Positions 7,434-16,250 are shown, counted from the stretch's first letter. The stretch is DNA of 64,000 nucleotides from Variovorax paradoxus (GCF_018614875.1 NZ_JAGGNW010000012.1:186001-250000); one strand, 5' to 3'. Translations and numbers: made by a program. The notes: a model not told the origin generated them from the sequence alone.

Positions 7434-8477
7434 TCAGGCCTTGGCCGCAGCCTTGAACTGCGCGGCCGCAAAGGCCCAGGCCATGCGCGTTGCGTCGGGT
7501 CCGTCGGGGTCGCTGAACAGCAGCTTCGGCGCGCCGCCGCTCCACGAATGCCCGAGCCCCGCGATCTCGCAGAGCGAGACCAGCGTGCGGCCCCTGCGCG
7601 TGAAGTGGGTCACGCGCATCGCGCGGCGCTTGCCGCGCTGCATGTTGCGCGTCAGGGCCGGCCGCGCGCCGATGGCCGTGGCCCACACGGCGGCGCTGTT
7701 GACGGCATTGCTGGGTGCCACCACCTTGTCGGCATCGCCGTGCAGCACCAGCATCGGCGGCAGGGTGGCGAAGACAGCCGCGGCCCCCATCGCCTTGCCC
7801 ACCGCCGTGGTGGGCATCGGCGGCACGTTCTGCCCGCGCATGGCGCCGAGCGCGGTGGCCGATGACTTCGCGGCACCGGGCGCGACGCCCGAATGCATGA
7901 CGACGGCACGAAAGCGGTTCGGATAGCGTGTCGCCAGCAAGGCCGCCATGCTGGCGCCGGCCGAGAGGCCGGCCAGCGCAATACGCTCGCGGTCCACCGG
8001 ATAGAGCATGCAGGCCTGGTCGATGGCCGCCATCAATGTCGCGGCCTCGGCGTCGGCCTTGCCCGAGCGGCGCTCGTACCAGTTCCAGCAGCCTTGCGGA
8101 TGGGCCAGCCTGTCCTGCTCCAGGTAGAGCACCAGGAAGCGCTGCCGCACCGCCAACGCATTCATGCGCGTGCTGGCCGCAAAGTCGCGTCCGGTCTGGC
8201 CGCAGCCGTGCAGCATGACCATGAGCGGCAGTTTCTCGCCGGGCTGCAGTTGCAGGTCGGCCGGGCGGAACAGGTGATAGCCGCGCGCACCGCCGGGGCC
8301 CAGCGCCATGCCGCTGAGCCAGTCGCCCTTGCCCGGCGGCGGCTTGAGCCGCTTGGCGGTGGCGCGCTGCACCTGGCCCGTCACGCGCTTGCTGTTGCTC
8401 AGCGTGAACTTCGTGAGTGCCTTCAGGTTGCGCTCATACGCGCGGGCGAACAGGGAAGCAGTGGAACGACGGGCCAT
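7434..8477 (-). CDS. PHB-depolymerase-family esterase (alpha/beta hydrolase)
   Basis: 347 residues of the Esterase_PHB/LpqC family. Seen: oxyanion region LMVMLHGCGQTG (about 85-96), nucleophile elbow GLSAGAS with Ser172, acid HGDADKVV near 240, and a GLGHSWSGG histidine motif near the C-terminus. The N-terminus is basic (ARAYERNLKALTKFTLSNSK) and lacks an obvious signal peptide, so it may be an intracellular or unconventionally exported esterase. Family members hydrolyse short-chain polyhydroxyalkanoate or feruloyl esters; the real substrate is not predictable. Convergent with the AraC gene, with 13 bp between stops. Confidence 0.82.
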   Translation of the reverse strand: MARRSTASLFARAYERNLKALTKFTLSNSKRVTGQVQRATAKRLKPPPGKGDWLSGMALGPGGARGYHLFRPADLQLQPGEKLPLMVMLHGCGQTGRDFAASTRMNALAVRQRFLVLYLEQDRLAHPQGCWNWYERRSGKADAEAATLMAAIDQACMLYPVDRERIALAGLSAGASMAALLATRYPNRFRAVVMHSGVAPGAAKSSATALGAMRGQNVPPMPTTAVGKAMGAAAVFATLPPMLVLHGDADKVVAPSNAVNSAAVWATAIGARPALTRNMQRGKRRAMRVTHFTRRGRTLVSLCEIAGLGHSWSGGAPKLLFSDPDGPDATRMAWAFAAAQFKAAAKA

Positions 8478-8526
8478 GGGCGCAGTGTGAGGGCAAAGCG
8501 CCGGTCGGCCAAACGGCCGCGAAGCC

Positions 8527-8703
8527 TAGGGCCTGCTAACGCTATGGAAGGGGATCGCGTTGCTTCGCCAAGGGGCTGGATGCAAGGCGCCCGGGCGCAG
8601 CAAGGCTTTGGCCTTGCAAGCGCGGGCAACGCCGCAGACGGCCCCTTGGCGAAGCAACCCGCAGGGAAGCTCGCGACCCCTTCCATAGCGTTAGCAGGCC
8701 CTA
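8527..8703. repeat. 177-bp large inverted repeat (MITE-like) abutting ppk2 stop
   Basis: The outer arms TAGGGCCTGCTAACGCTATG... (8527 on) and its reverse complement (ending 8703) match over about 27 bp, and an inner arm (TTGCTTCGCCAAGGGGC and its complement) extends the pairing after a small offset of about 14 nt. The centre contains another palindrome, GCAAGG-CTTTGG-CCTTGC. The element fills most of the 223-bp gap between the esterase and ppk2 genes. Its terminal TAG is exactly the ppk2 stop codon. No coding capacity; it could be a non-autonomous mobile element or an insertion-derived terminator. Confidence 0.8.
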
Positions 8704-9621
8704 GTAGATCTCCGGCACGACCATGCCGGCCGGCACCGGTTGGCGCAGGTAGTCCTCGTGCCGCTCGCGCGCCGGCAGTTCCACCGGCGGATGCGCCACC
8801 TCCTGGTAGGGCAGCTGGCCCAGCAGATGGCTGATGCAGTTCAGCCGCGCCTTCTTCTTGTCGACCGCCTGCACCACCCACCACGGCGCTTCCGCAATGT
8901 GGGTGCGCTCCAGCATGATTTCCTTCGCCTTGGTGTATTCCTCCCAGCGGCGGCGGCTTTCGAGATCCATCGGGCTCAGCTTCCATTGCTTGAGCGGATC
9001 GTGGATGCGGCCGAGAAAGCGCATGTGCTGCTCGTCGTCGGTGATGGAGAACCAGTACTTGATGAGCTTGATGCCCGAGCGCACCAGCATCTTCTCGAAC
9101 TCCGGCACGGTGCGGAAGAACTCCTCGTACTCGTCATCGGTGCAAAAACCCATCACGCGCTCAACGCCGGCGCGGTTGTACCAGCTGCGGTCGAACAGCA
9201 CCATCTCGCCTGCGGCCGGAAGATGCGCGGCGTAGCGCTGGAAGTACCACTGCGTGCGTTCGCGGTCGTTGGGCGCGGGCAGCGCGGCGACACGGGCCAC
9301 GCGCGGGTTCAGGCGCTGGGTGATGCGCTTGATGACGCCGCCCTTGCCCGCCGCGTCGCGGCCTTCGAAAAGAATGACCACCTTCTGCTTGCTGTGCTGC
9401 ACCCAGTCCTGCAGCTTCACGAGCTCGCCCTGCAGCCGGAACAGTTCCTTGAAGTAGGCCTGGCGCGCGGCCTTGTCGCTCGAACGCGCCGCGGGGTCGA
9501 GGCCGTCGATGCTGCGGTCCTCGATCTCCAGCTCGAGCTCTTCGTCATAGCTGTCGATCAGGTCGCGGGCGATGCGTTGCATCAGGTCTTCGTGATCTGG
9601 AAGTGCGCTCGTCAGCATCAT
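8701..9621 (-). CDS. ppk2: Polyphosphate kinase 2 (PPK2)
   Basis: 306 residues. PPK2 enzymes transfer phosphate between polyphosphate and nucleoside di- or monophosphates in the cytoplasm. Seen: Walker A GRDAAGKGG (87-95), lid/Walker B region VLFDRSWYNRAGVERVMGF (141-159), and the conserved end DLESRRRWEEYTKAKEIML. Length and single domain fit class I (ADP/GDP-phosphorylating) PPK2. Start taken at the ATG pair 9621/9618 (MMLTSALPDHEDL); the longer open frame upstream is Cys/Arg-rich and unlike the family. No strong ribosome site is visible. The stop codon is supplied by the edge of the inverted repeat described separately. Confidence 0.92.
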   Translation of the reverse strand: MMLTSALPDHEDLMQRIARDLIDSYDEELELEIEDRSIDGLDPAARSSDKAARQAYFKELFRLQGELVKLQDWVQHSKQKVVILFEGRDAAGKGGVIKRITQRLNPRVARVAALPAPNDRERTQWYFQRYAAHLPAAGEMVLFDRSWYNRAGVERVMGFCTDDEYEEFFRTVPEFEKMLVRSGIKLIKYWFSITDDEQHMRFLGRIHDPLKQWKLSPMDLESRRRWEEYTKAKEIMLERTHIAEAPWWVVQAVDKKKARLNCISHLLGQLPYQEVAHPPVELPARERHEDYLRQPVPAGMVVPEIY

Positions 9622-9768
9622 GGGGGAAAGAGGTGTGGGGCGGAACGGGCATGCTGCCCGCCGCATATGACCGTTGCGTGACGGCCTGCGTGCCACCGAC
9701 ACGAAGTTGTCACATACGGCGAACACCATCCGGTGCACGCCTTCCATCTTTCCTGATCCACACGCACC

Positions 9769-10806
9769 TTGCCGGCACTCCATGACCTGGCCGCCAATTC
9801 ATACGGCGGCGACGAAGCCGGACTGATCTGCGGCTATCTCTTCGACGCCATGGCGCCGGAGCCCGCGCGCGCCATCGGCTCGGCGCAGGCTGCGGCATGG
9901 CTCGGTGAACAGGGCAGCAACGCAATCGCGAGCAGTGCCTACGCGTGGCTGCATTTCAATTTGAGCCATGCGCAGGCCGAGCGCTGGCTCGTGCGGCACG
10001 CCAACCTTTCCGACACCTTCTACGAAACGCTGCACGAAGGCCTGCCCTCCACGCGCATCGAGCGCGCCGACGATTCGTTGATCGCGGTCATCAACGACGT
10101 GCACTTCGAGTTCAGCTTCGAGCCCTCGGACATCTCCACGCTCTGGATCAGCGTGGGGCCGCGCCTGGTGGTCACGGCGCGCACCAAGCCGCTGCGCTCG
10201 GTCGATGCGCTGCGCACGGCTGTGAAGGCCGGCGACGCGCCGCGCTCGAGCACCGAGCTGCTCGAACACCTGCTGCGCGCGCAGGCCGACGTGCTGGTGA
10301 AGATCGTGCGCGGCGTGACCTCGCGCATCGACCGCATCGAGGACGAGCTTCTGGCCGGCCGGCTCGACCACAAGCGCGCCCGGCTCGGCGTGCTGCGCCG
10401 GCTGCTGGTGCGGCTGCAGCGGCTGCTGGCACCCGAGCCCGCCGCTCTCTTCCGCCTGCTGCAGGGGCCGCCGGCCTGGATGGCGGAGCCCGATGCGCAG
10501 GAGCTTCGCGGCTCGACCGAAGAGTTCTCGGTGGTGCTGCGCGAAATGCAGGCGCTGCAGGAGCGCATCAAGCTGCTGCAGGAAGAAATTGCCGCCAACG
10601 TGAACGAGGACAACAACCGCAGCCTGTTCGTGCTGACCGTGGTCACGGTGCTCGCGCTGCCGATCAACATCCTGGCGGGCCTGTTCGGGATGAACGTGGG
10701 CGGCATTCCGCTGGCCGAGCACAAGCACGGGTTCTGGATCGTCGTGGCGATCGTCGCGAGCTTCACCGCGGTAGCCGCATGGGCGGCTTTTCGCAAGAAG
10801 CGCTGA
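9769..10806 (+). CDS. ZntB/CorA-family divalent cation transporter
   Basis: 345 residues. A long soluble N-terminal domain is followed by coiled-coil helices (about 170-290). Two C-terminal membrane helices follow, with the pore signature GLFGMNVGGIPLAEHKHGFW between them; the GMNVGGIP form is closer to ZntB than to CorA (GMNxxxMPE). It should move Zn2+ or a related cation across the inner membrane. Start: an in-frame stop lies at 9754-9756 and the only plausible codon before the conserved ANSYGGDEAGLICGYLFD block is TTG at 9769, with no clear ribosome site, so the exact start is uncertain. Confidence 0.85.
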   Translation: MPALHDLAANSYGGDEAGLICGYLFDAMAPEPARAIGSAQAAAWLGEQGSNAIASSAYAWLHFNLSHAQAERWLVRHANLSDTFYETLHEGLPSTRIERADDSLIAVINDVHFEFSFEPSDISTLWISVGPRLVVTARTKPLRSVDALRTAVKAGDAPRSSTELLEHLLRAQADVLVKIVRGVTSRIDRIEDELLAGRLDHKRARLGVLRRLLVRLQRLLAPEPAALFRLLQGPPAWMAEPDAQELRGSTEEFSVVLREMQALQERIKLLQEEIAANVNEDNNRSLFVLTVVTVLALPINILAGLFGMNVGGIPLAEHKHGFWIVVAIVASFTAVAAWAAFRKKR

Positions 10807-10828
10807 GCCGCATCAGCCGTCACAGTAA

Positions 10829-10847
10829 TGCTATTTATTTAATAGCA
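10829..10847. promoter_or_regulatory. AT-rich 19-bp inverted repeat upstream of PHP phosphatase gene
   Basis: TGCTATT-TATTT-AATAGCA is a perfect 7-bp inverted repeat in an otherwise GC-rich region, 56 bp before the GTG start at 10904. It may be an operator or part of the promoter; it may also be a degenerate copy of a dispersed repeat. Not enough to name a regulator. Confidence 0.35.
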
Positions 10848-10903
10848 ATCACAACAGTATCCATGCGCCCGCACCGATGTTCCAGACCCCATAGAATACC
10901 CAT

Positions 10904-11761
10904 GTGTCCACCATTCTCAATGCCGATCTGCACTGCCATTCCGTGGTTTCCGACGGCACATTGACGCCCGAAGAACTGGCCGCGCGCGCCGCTGCCAACG
11001 GGGTCGAACTGTGGGCGCTCACCGACCACGACGAGATCGGTGGCCAGCACCGCGCGGCTGCCGCGGCGCGCGCAAACGGCATCCGCTATCTCACCGGCAC
11101 CGAAATTTCGGTGACCTTCGCCAATGAAACCGTGCACATCGTCGGCCTGGGCTTCGACCCCCACGACGCCGCGATGACGCAGGGCCTCTACGACACGCGC
11201 GGCGGCCGCGGCAAGCGCGCGCAGGAAATGTCCGAGGGGCTGGCCAAGGTCGGCATCCACGGCGCCTATGAAGGCGCGCTCAAGTTCGTCGGCAATCCCG
11301 AACTCATCTCGCGCACCCACTTCGCGCGCTTCCTGGTCGAGCAGGGCCACTGCCGCGACACGTCCGAGGTGTTCCGCAAGTACCTGACCGAAGGCAAGCC
11401 CGGCTACGTGCCGCACCGCTGGGCCTCGCTGAAGGATGCGGTGCACTGGATCACGGCCGCCAAGGGCATGGCCGTCATTGCGCATCCCGGGCGCTACAAA
11501 TTCACCGCCAACGAGGAATACGCGCTGTTCCTCGAATTCAAGGCGCATGGCGGGCAGGCGATCGAAGTCGTCACCGGCAGCCATACGACAGCCGAATACG
11601 TCGAGTACGCCGACAAGGCGCTCGAGTTCGATTTCGCCGCCTCGCGCGGCAGCGATTTCCACAGCCCTGACGAAAGCCATTGCGATCTCGGCAAGCTGCC
11701 ACCGTTGCCCGGTGCGCTCACGCCGGTGTGGGAACTGCTCAGCCACCGCATCCAGCAGTGA
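10904..11761 (+). CDS. rnm: PHP-domain 3',5'-nucleotide phosphatase / RNase AM
   Basis: 285 residues, full PHP fold of the YciV family. Seen: metal-binding DLHCHSVVSDGTLTPEEL (8-25), LTDHDE, GTEIS, IAHPGRY and the late GSDFHSP. Characterised homologues remove 5' nucleotides from RNA (RNase AM, maturing 5' ends of rRNA) and hydrolyse 3',5'-bisphosphonucleotides. Start is GTG at 10904 (STILNADLHCHS follows). Its TGA overlaps the GTG of the next gene by 4 nt, and the yciO-like gene follows that, echoing the yciV-yciO neighbourhood of enterobacteria. Confidence 0.85.
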   Translation: MSTILNADLHCHSVVSDGTLTPEELAARAAANGVELWALTDHDEIGGQHRAAAAARANGIRYLTGTEISVTFANETVHIVGLGFDPHDAAMTQGLYDTRGGRGKRAQEMSEGLAKVGIHGAYEGALKFVGNPELISRTHFARFLVEQGHCRDTSEVFRKYLTEGKPGYVPHRWASLKDAVHWITAAKGMAVIAHPGRYKFTANEEYALFLEFKAHGGQAIEVVTGSHTTAEYVEYADKALEFDFAASRGSDFHSPDESHCDLGKLPPLPGALTPVWELLSHRIQQ

Positions 11762-12735
11762 GCCAGACCCTCGGGCCCGGCAGCGACGGCGCCGCGAACG
11801 CGGCACTGGCGAATGCCCGCGCCATGGCGCGCCGCACGCGCGACGTCGAATCCGAACGCATCCTCGCGGGCATCGGCATGGTGCTGGTGGCGGTGGCCTG
11901 CTTTGCCACCCTCGACACCGCCACCAAGACGTCCACCGCCGCGGTGCCCATTCTCATGGGCGTGTGGTTCCGCTATGCCTTCCAGGCCGTGGCCACCACC
12001 GCGGTGCTGCTGCCGCGGCACGGAACGGCGCTGCTGCGCACCCGGCATCCGCGCTACCAGTTGCTGCGCGGCGCGCTGCTGCTGGTGTCGAGCACGCTGG
12101 CCTTCCTGAGCCTGCGCTACATGCCGCTGGCGGAGTTCACTTCCGTCGTGCTCATTGCCCCGCTCGTCATCACCCTGCTTGCGGCCACCACGCTCAAGGA
12201 GCAGGTCTCCCCGCTGCGATGGGTGCTGGTGGCCGGCGGGTTCGCCGGCACGCTGGTCATCCTGCGCCCGGGCGGCGATGCATTCAGCTGGGCCGTGCTG
12301 CTGCCCATTGGGCTGGTGCTGACCAACGCATGGTTCCAGGTGCTCACCAGCAAGCTGGCGCAAACCGAGAATCCGCTCACGATGCATTTCTATACCGGCT
12401 GGGTGGGCGCGCTGATCGCCTCGCTGGCGCTGCCCTTCGTGTGGACGGCCCTGCCCTCGTGGCATTGGTGGGCCTTGCTGTGCCTCATGGGATTCATGGG
12501 CACGGTGGGGCATTTCATTCTCATCCTGGCCTACCAGCGCGCGCCGGCATCGACGCTCACGCCGTACCTCTATGCGCAGATCGCCTTTGCCATGCTCGGC
12601 GGCTGGCTTGTTTTTTCCCACATACCCGACCGCTTCTCGCTCATCGGCATGGCCATGATCGCGGTCTGCGGCGCGGCCGGTGCCTGGCTCACCGTGCGCG
12701 AGCGGCGCGTGCCGATCGAACCCGCCGAATCCTGA
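11758..12735 (+). CDS. EamA/DMT-family transporter
   Basis: 325 residues with about ten hydrophobic segments arranged as two EamA repeats. Seen: ACFATLDTATKTSTAAVPIL near the start and the repeat-typical SLRYMPLAEFTSVVLIAPL and AYQRAPASTLTPYLYAQIAF. A metabolite exporter or importer of unknown substrate. Start is GTG at 11758, which overlaps the previous stop as GTGA; a longer frame upstream is inside the phosphatase gene. Position between rnm and yciO suggests co-transcription, not a shared pathway. Confidence 0.82.
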   Translation: MSQTLGPGSDGAANAALANARAMARRTRDVESERILAGIGMVLVAVACFATLDTATKTSTAAVPILMGVWFRYAFQAVATTAVLLPRHGTALLRTRHPRYQLLRGALLLVSSTLAFLSLRYMPLAEFTSVVLIAPLVITLLAATTLKEQVSPLRWVLVAGGFAGTLVILRPGGDAFSWAVLLPIGLVLTNAWFQVLTSKLAQTENPLTMHFYTGWVGALIASLALPFVWTALPSWHWWALLCLMGFMGTVGHFILILAYQRAPASTLTPYLYAQIAFAMLGGWLVFSHIPDRFSLIGMAMIAVCGAAGAWLTVRERRVPIEPAES

Positions 12736-12751
12736 TCCGGAGATCTCCTTC

Positions 12752-13387
12752 ATGGCCCAGTACTTCGAAGTCCACCCAGACAACCCGCAGCAGCGCCTGT
12801 TGAAGCAGGCCGCCGCGCTGCTCCAGCGCGGAGAGATCGTGGCCGTGCCCACTGATTCGAGCTATGCACTGGCCTGCCATCTCGACGACAAGGACGCGGT
12901 CGACCAGTTGCGCCGCATCCGCCAGGTCGACGAGAAGCACCATCTCACGCTGCTGTGCCGCGACCTGAGCGAGCTGGCCAACTACGCGCGCGTCGACAAC
13001 AAGCAGTATCGGCTGCTGAAGGCCGCCACGCCCGGGCCCTACACCTTCCTGCTCGAAGCCACCAAGGAGGTGCCGCGGCGCGTGAGCCATCCGCAGCGCA
13101 AGACCATCGGCCTGCGCGTGCCCGACCACAAGGTGCTGCTGGAATTGTTGATGCTGCACGGCGCGCCGCTCCTGGCCACCACCTTGATCGCGCCCGGCGA
13201 AACCGAAGCGCTGAACGACGCGCAGACCATCCGGGAGCGTTTCGAAAAGCAGATCGGCGCCGTCATCGATGCCGGCGCCTGCCCTTCGCAACCCACCACC
13301 GTGGTCGACCTCACGCCCATGGGCGCGGGCGACGATCCGGTCGTGGTGCGGCAGGGCCGCGGCGCGCTGGCGGTGCTCGGCCTCTGA
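12752..13387 (+). CDS. yciO: YciO-like Sua5/YrdC-family protein
   Basis: 211 residues, one YrdC domain. It begins MAQYFEVHPDNPQQRLLKQA, as YciO proteins do, with the nucleotide/RNA-binding VAVPTDSSYALACHLDD block and GPYTFLLEATKEVPRRV. The family makes or resembles threonylcarbamoyl-AMP synthases used in tRNA t6A formation; YciO is generally weaker in this activity than TsaC, and its exact role is unsettled. The ATG at 12752 has GGAG 9 nt upstream; it begins 16 nt after the EamA gene. Confidence 0.85.
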   Translation: MAQYFEVHPDNPQQRLLKQAAALLQRGEIVAVPTDSSYALACHLDDKDAVDQLRRIRQVDEKHHLTLLCRDLSELANYARVDNKQYRLLKAATPGPYTFLLEATKEVPRRVSHPQRKTIGLRVPDHKVLLELLMLHGAPLLATTLIAPGETEALNDAQTIRERFEKQIGAVIDAGACPSQPTTVVDLTPMGAGDDPVVVRQGRGALAVLGL

Positions 13388-13430
13388 CAAGCGGCACCGA
13401 AGCTTCTACTCTGTCTGACACAATCGCACA

Positions 13431-14102
13431 GTGGATATTTCCAATCTGATACAGACCGTACTTATTTACGCTTTGCCCGTGGTCTTCGCGATCACGGTGC
13501 ACGAGGCGGCACACGGCTATGTGGCGCGCCATTTCGGCGACAACACCGCCGAGTCGATGGGCCGCGTCACGCTCAACCCGATGAAGCACATCGACCCCAT
13601 CGGGACCATCCTGATGCCGCTGATGCTGTACTTCGCAACCTCCGGGGCCTTCCTGTTCGGCTACGCCAAACCGGTGCCGGTGAACTTCGGGCGCCTGCGG
13701 CATCCGAAGCGCGACATGATCTGGGTGGCGCTGGCGGGGCCGGCGTCCAACTTCGTGCAGGCCATTCTCTGGGCCCTGGTGCTGGTCGGGCTCGTTGCGG
13801 CCGGCGTCGATGAAACCTTTTTCATCAAGATGGCGCAGGGCGGCGTGCTGGTCAACCTCGTGATGTGGGCCTTCAATCTCTTTCCGCTGCCCCCGCTCGA
13901 TGGCGGCCGCGTGCTTGCAGGCCTGCTTCCCAACGGAGCGGCGCAGAATTTCCTGGCGCGCATCGAGCCTTTCGGTTTCTTCATCGTGATGGGCCTGGTG
14001 CTCGCGGGCGTCGTCAGCACCTTCTGGCTGCGTCCGCTGATGGACGTCGGCTACGCGGTCATCAACCTGCTCATCTCACCGCTCACGGCTTTGCTGCGTT
14101 AA
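13431..14102 (+). CDS. Site-2-type intramembrane metalloprotease (M50 family)
   Basis: 223 residues with about six hydrophobic segments. Seen: zinc motif HEAAH at 24-28 within helix one, and the second catalytic block NLFPLPPLDGGR with Asp157. These are the M50B minimal site-2 protease features, with no PDZ or CBS domain. Such enzymes cleave membrane-embedded substrates, but the substrate here is unknown. Start is GTG at 13431 (DISNLIQTVLIY). In many proteobacteria this gene lies directly before trpS, as it does here (11 bp gap). Confidence 0.85.
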   Translation: MDISNLIQTVLIYALPVVFAITVHEAAHGYVARHFGDNTAESMGRVTLNPMKHIDPIGTILMPLMLYFATSGAFLFGYAKPVPVNFGRLRHPKRDMIWVALAGPASNFVQAILWALVLVGLVAAGVDETFFIKMAQGGVLVNLVMWAFNLFPLPPLDGGRVLAGLLPNGAAQNFLARIEPFGFFIVMGLVLAGVVSTFWLRPLMDVGYAVINLLISPLTALLR

Positions 14103-14113
14103 TTTCCCCTCCC

Positions 14114-15445
14114 ATGGCTACGTCTTCTCCTGCTCCCCTGCGCGTGCTGACCGGCATCACGCCGTCCGGCACGCCGCACCTCGGCAACTACGTCGGCTCG
14201 ATCCGCCATTCGGTGCGGCAGAGCGTCGCGCCGGGCGTCGAGAGCTTTTTCTTCCTGGCCGACTACCACGCGCTCATCAAGGTGCAGGAGCCGGCGCTGA
14301 TCCAGCGCTCCACGCTCGAGATCGCCGCCAGCTGGCTGGCCTGCGGGCTCGACCCGGAACGCGTCACCTTCTATCGCCAGTCGGACATCGTCGAGATCAC
14401 CGAGCTGACCTGGTTCCTCACCTGCGTGACCGGCAAGGGCGTGCTCAACCGCGCCCATGCCTACAAGGCGCAGCTCGACAAGAACATCGCCAAGGGCGAA
14501 GACCCGGATGCCGACGTGACGGCCGGCCTCTTCATGTACCCGGTGCTGATGGGCGCCGACATCCTGATGTTCAACGCGCACAAGGTGCCTGTGGGCCGCG
14601 ACCAGGTGCAGCACATCGAAATGGCGCGCGACATGGCGCAGCGTTTCAATCACCAGTACGGCGAACACTTCACGCTGCCCGAAGCCGAGATCGACGATGC
14701 CGTCGCCACCCTGCCCGGCCTCGACGGCCGCAAGATGAGCAAGAGCTACGGCAACACGATTGCCATGTTTGCGCCGCGCGCGCAGCTGCAAAAGCAAATT
14801 GCCAGCATCGTGACCGACTCGCGCGCGCCCGGTGAACCCAAGGACACCGAAGGCTCGGCGCTGTTCCAGATCTACCAGGCCTTTGCAAGCGCCGAAGAAA
14901 CCGAAGCGCTGCGCAAGGCTTATGCCGACGGCATCGGCTGGGGCGACGCGAAGCAGATGCTCTTCGAGCGCATCGACCACGAAGTGGCGCCGCTGCGCAC
15001 GCGCTACGAAGCGCTGATGAACGACCCGGCGCAGATCGAGCGCATCCTGCTTCTCGGTGCCGAAAAGGCCCGCAGCATCTCCCGCCCCCTCATGGCCGAG
15101 CTGCGCCACGCGGTGGGGCTGCGCAACCTCGCGGCGGGCCGCGACAAGGGCGGCGCACGCAAGGCGGCCAAGGTTGCCAAGCCGAGTTTCAAGCAGTACC
15201 GCGAGCGCGACGGCCTGTTCTATTTCAAGCTGCTCGACGCCCACGGCGCCGCCCTGCTGCAGAGCCGCGGTTTCGCCTCGCCGCAGGAAGCCGGCCGCGC
15301 CATCGCCGCCCTGCAGCAACAGCGCGGCGCGGCACTGGCTGCGCTCGCCGAACAGCTCGAGCCGGCCGGCCCGGAAGAATTGCGCGCCGCGAACGAGGCG
15401 CTCGAAGCACTGGCGGAGACAACGGCCTCTACCAACGGAAGTTGA
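14114..15445 (+). CDS. trpS: Tryptophanyl-tRNA synthetase with C-terminal extension
   Basis: 443 residues; typical TrpRS is about 330. The class I core shows TPSGTPHLGNY (HIGH equivalent, about 17-27), GADILMFNAHKVPVGRDQVQH, and KMSKS near 210. After the core ends (about residue 335) come a basic linker (KGGARKAAKVAKPSFKQYRE) and a compact segment, GLFYFKLLDAHGAALLQSRG then FASPQEAGRAIAALQQ. This segment resembles the YegP/DUF1508 beta-beta-alpha repeat. A helical tail follows. Start ATG at 14114 (MATSSPAPLRVLTGI). The extension looks real because it continues in frame with the same codon bias; its function is not known to me. Confidence 0.93.
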   Translation: MATSSPAPLRVLTGITPSGTPHLGNYVGSIRHSVRQSVAPGVESFFFLADYHALIKVQEPALIQRSTLEIAASWLACGLDPERVTFYRQSDIVEITELTWFLTCVTGKGVLNRAHAYKAQLDKNIAKGEDPDADVTAGLFMYPVLMGADILMFNAHKVPVGRDQVQHIEMARDMAQRFNHQYGEHFTLPEAEIDDAVATLPGLDGRKMSKSYGNTIAMFAPRAQLQKQIASIVTDSRAPGEPKDTEGSALFQIYQAFASAEETEALRKAYADGIGWGDAKQMLFERIDHEVAPLRTRYEALMNDPAQIERILLLGAEKARSISRPLMAELRHAVGLRNLAAGRDKGGARKAAKVAKPSFKQYRERDGLFYFKLLDAHGAALLQSRGFASPQEAGRAIAALQQQRGAALAALAEQLEPAGPEELRAANEALEALAETTASTNGS

Positions 15446-15517
15446 TCCGGCAATATCCATCGGCCTACCCGCCGAGGACAGATGAGAGAAGACGGTGCGA
15501 ACACTAAGGAAGAAAAC

Positions 15518-16120
15518 ATGAGCATTTATGTCATCGACGACCACCCCCTGATGCGCGACGCGATCGTGATGGTGCTGCGGCGACTGCGGCCGGCCGAAAA
15601 CATCGTCGAGCTCGAACGCCTCGACAAGCTCGCGAGTTCGGTCCAGCAGCGCGGCGCTCCAACGCTCTTCTGCCTCGACCTGAAGCTGCCCGACACCAAT
15701 GGCGTTTCGGGCGTGGTGGCGGTCAAGCAGGTCTATCCCAACGTGCCGATCGCCGTCTATTCGGCGGCACCGGCCGGGGACATGGAAGACGCCTGCATCG
15801 AAGCCGGCGCCGACACCTACATCGAGAAGTCGGCCAGCTCGGCCGAACTGGCCGCTGCGCTGCGCGGCCTGCTCATGGCCGGTTCGGAAGAGGCGGACGA
15901 GCCGGCACTTGCCAGCAACAGCAAGCTGTCGAAGCGCCAGACGCAGTTGATCGCCATGCTCGACAAGGGCATGAGCAACCGCGACATCGCCACCGACCTC
16001 GAGATCAGCGAGCACACGGTGAAGGTGCACCTGTGGCGCCTGTTCCGCCGCTTGGGGGTGAAGAGCCGCACGCAGGCGCTGCACTATGCGCGCACCAATG
16101 GGTTGCTTTCCGGCAACTGA
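15518..16120 (+). CDS. LuxR/NarL-family response regulator
   Basis: 200 residues: receiver domain with acidic pair YVIDDHP and phosphoacceptor Asp54 in FCLDLKLPDTNG, then a C-terminal LuxR-type HTH (LSKRQTQLIAMLDKGMSNRD then ISEHTVKVHLWRLFRRLGVK). Start ATG at 15518 with AAGGA upstream. A sensor kinase gene lies convergent just downstream (16288-17712) and is the probable partner. A strong terminator follows at 16251. Confidence 0.88.
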   Translation: MSIYVIDDHPLMRDAIVMVLRRLRPAENIVELERLDKLASSVQQRGAPTLFCLDLKLPDTNGVSGVVAVKQVYPNVPIAVYSAAPAGDMEDACIEAGADTYIEKSASSAELAAALRGLLMAGSEEADEPALASNSKLSKRQTQLIAMLDKGMSNRDIATDLEISEHTVKVHLWRLFRRLGVKSRTQALHYARTNGLLSGN

Positions 16121-16182
16121 GCTCGCCCCCAGGCTGCGCGCACTTCGTGTCGCTTCTCCCTCCCCCTACCGGGGGCAACACC
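16121..16182. repeat. Dispersed intergenic repeat, copy 1
   Basis: The segment GCTCGCCCCCAGGCTGCGC ... TACCGGGGGCAACACCAG starts immediately after the response regulator stop and recurs at 63624-63677 with small changes. It contains a short CCCCC-TACC-GGGGG hairpin. It lies at gene ends in both places. Confidence 0.7.
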
Positions 16183-16250
16183 AGTGGCCCGGCGAAGCCG
16201 GTTCCACGGTGTTTCTGGAAGGGGACAAGCGGGCGGGTTGTGGGCTGCTG

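Noticed and set aside
10829..10847. FNR-type site upstream of the PHP gene
   Set aside because: The arms TGCTATT/AATAGCA do not fit TTGAT-N4-ATCAA; kept only as an unnamed inverted repeat.
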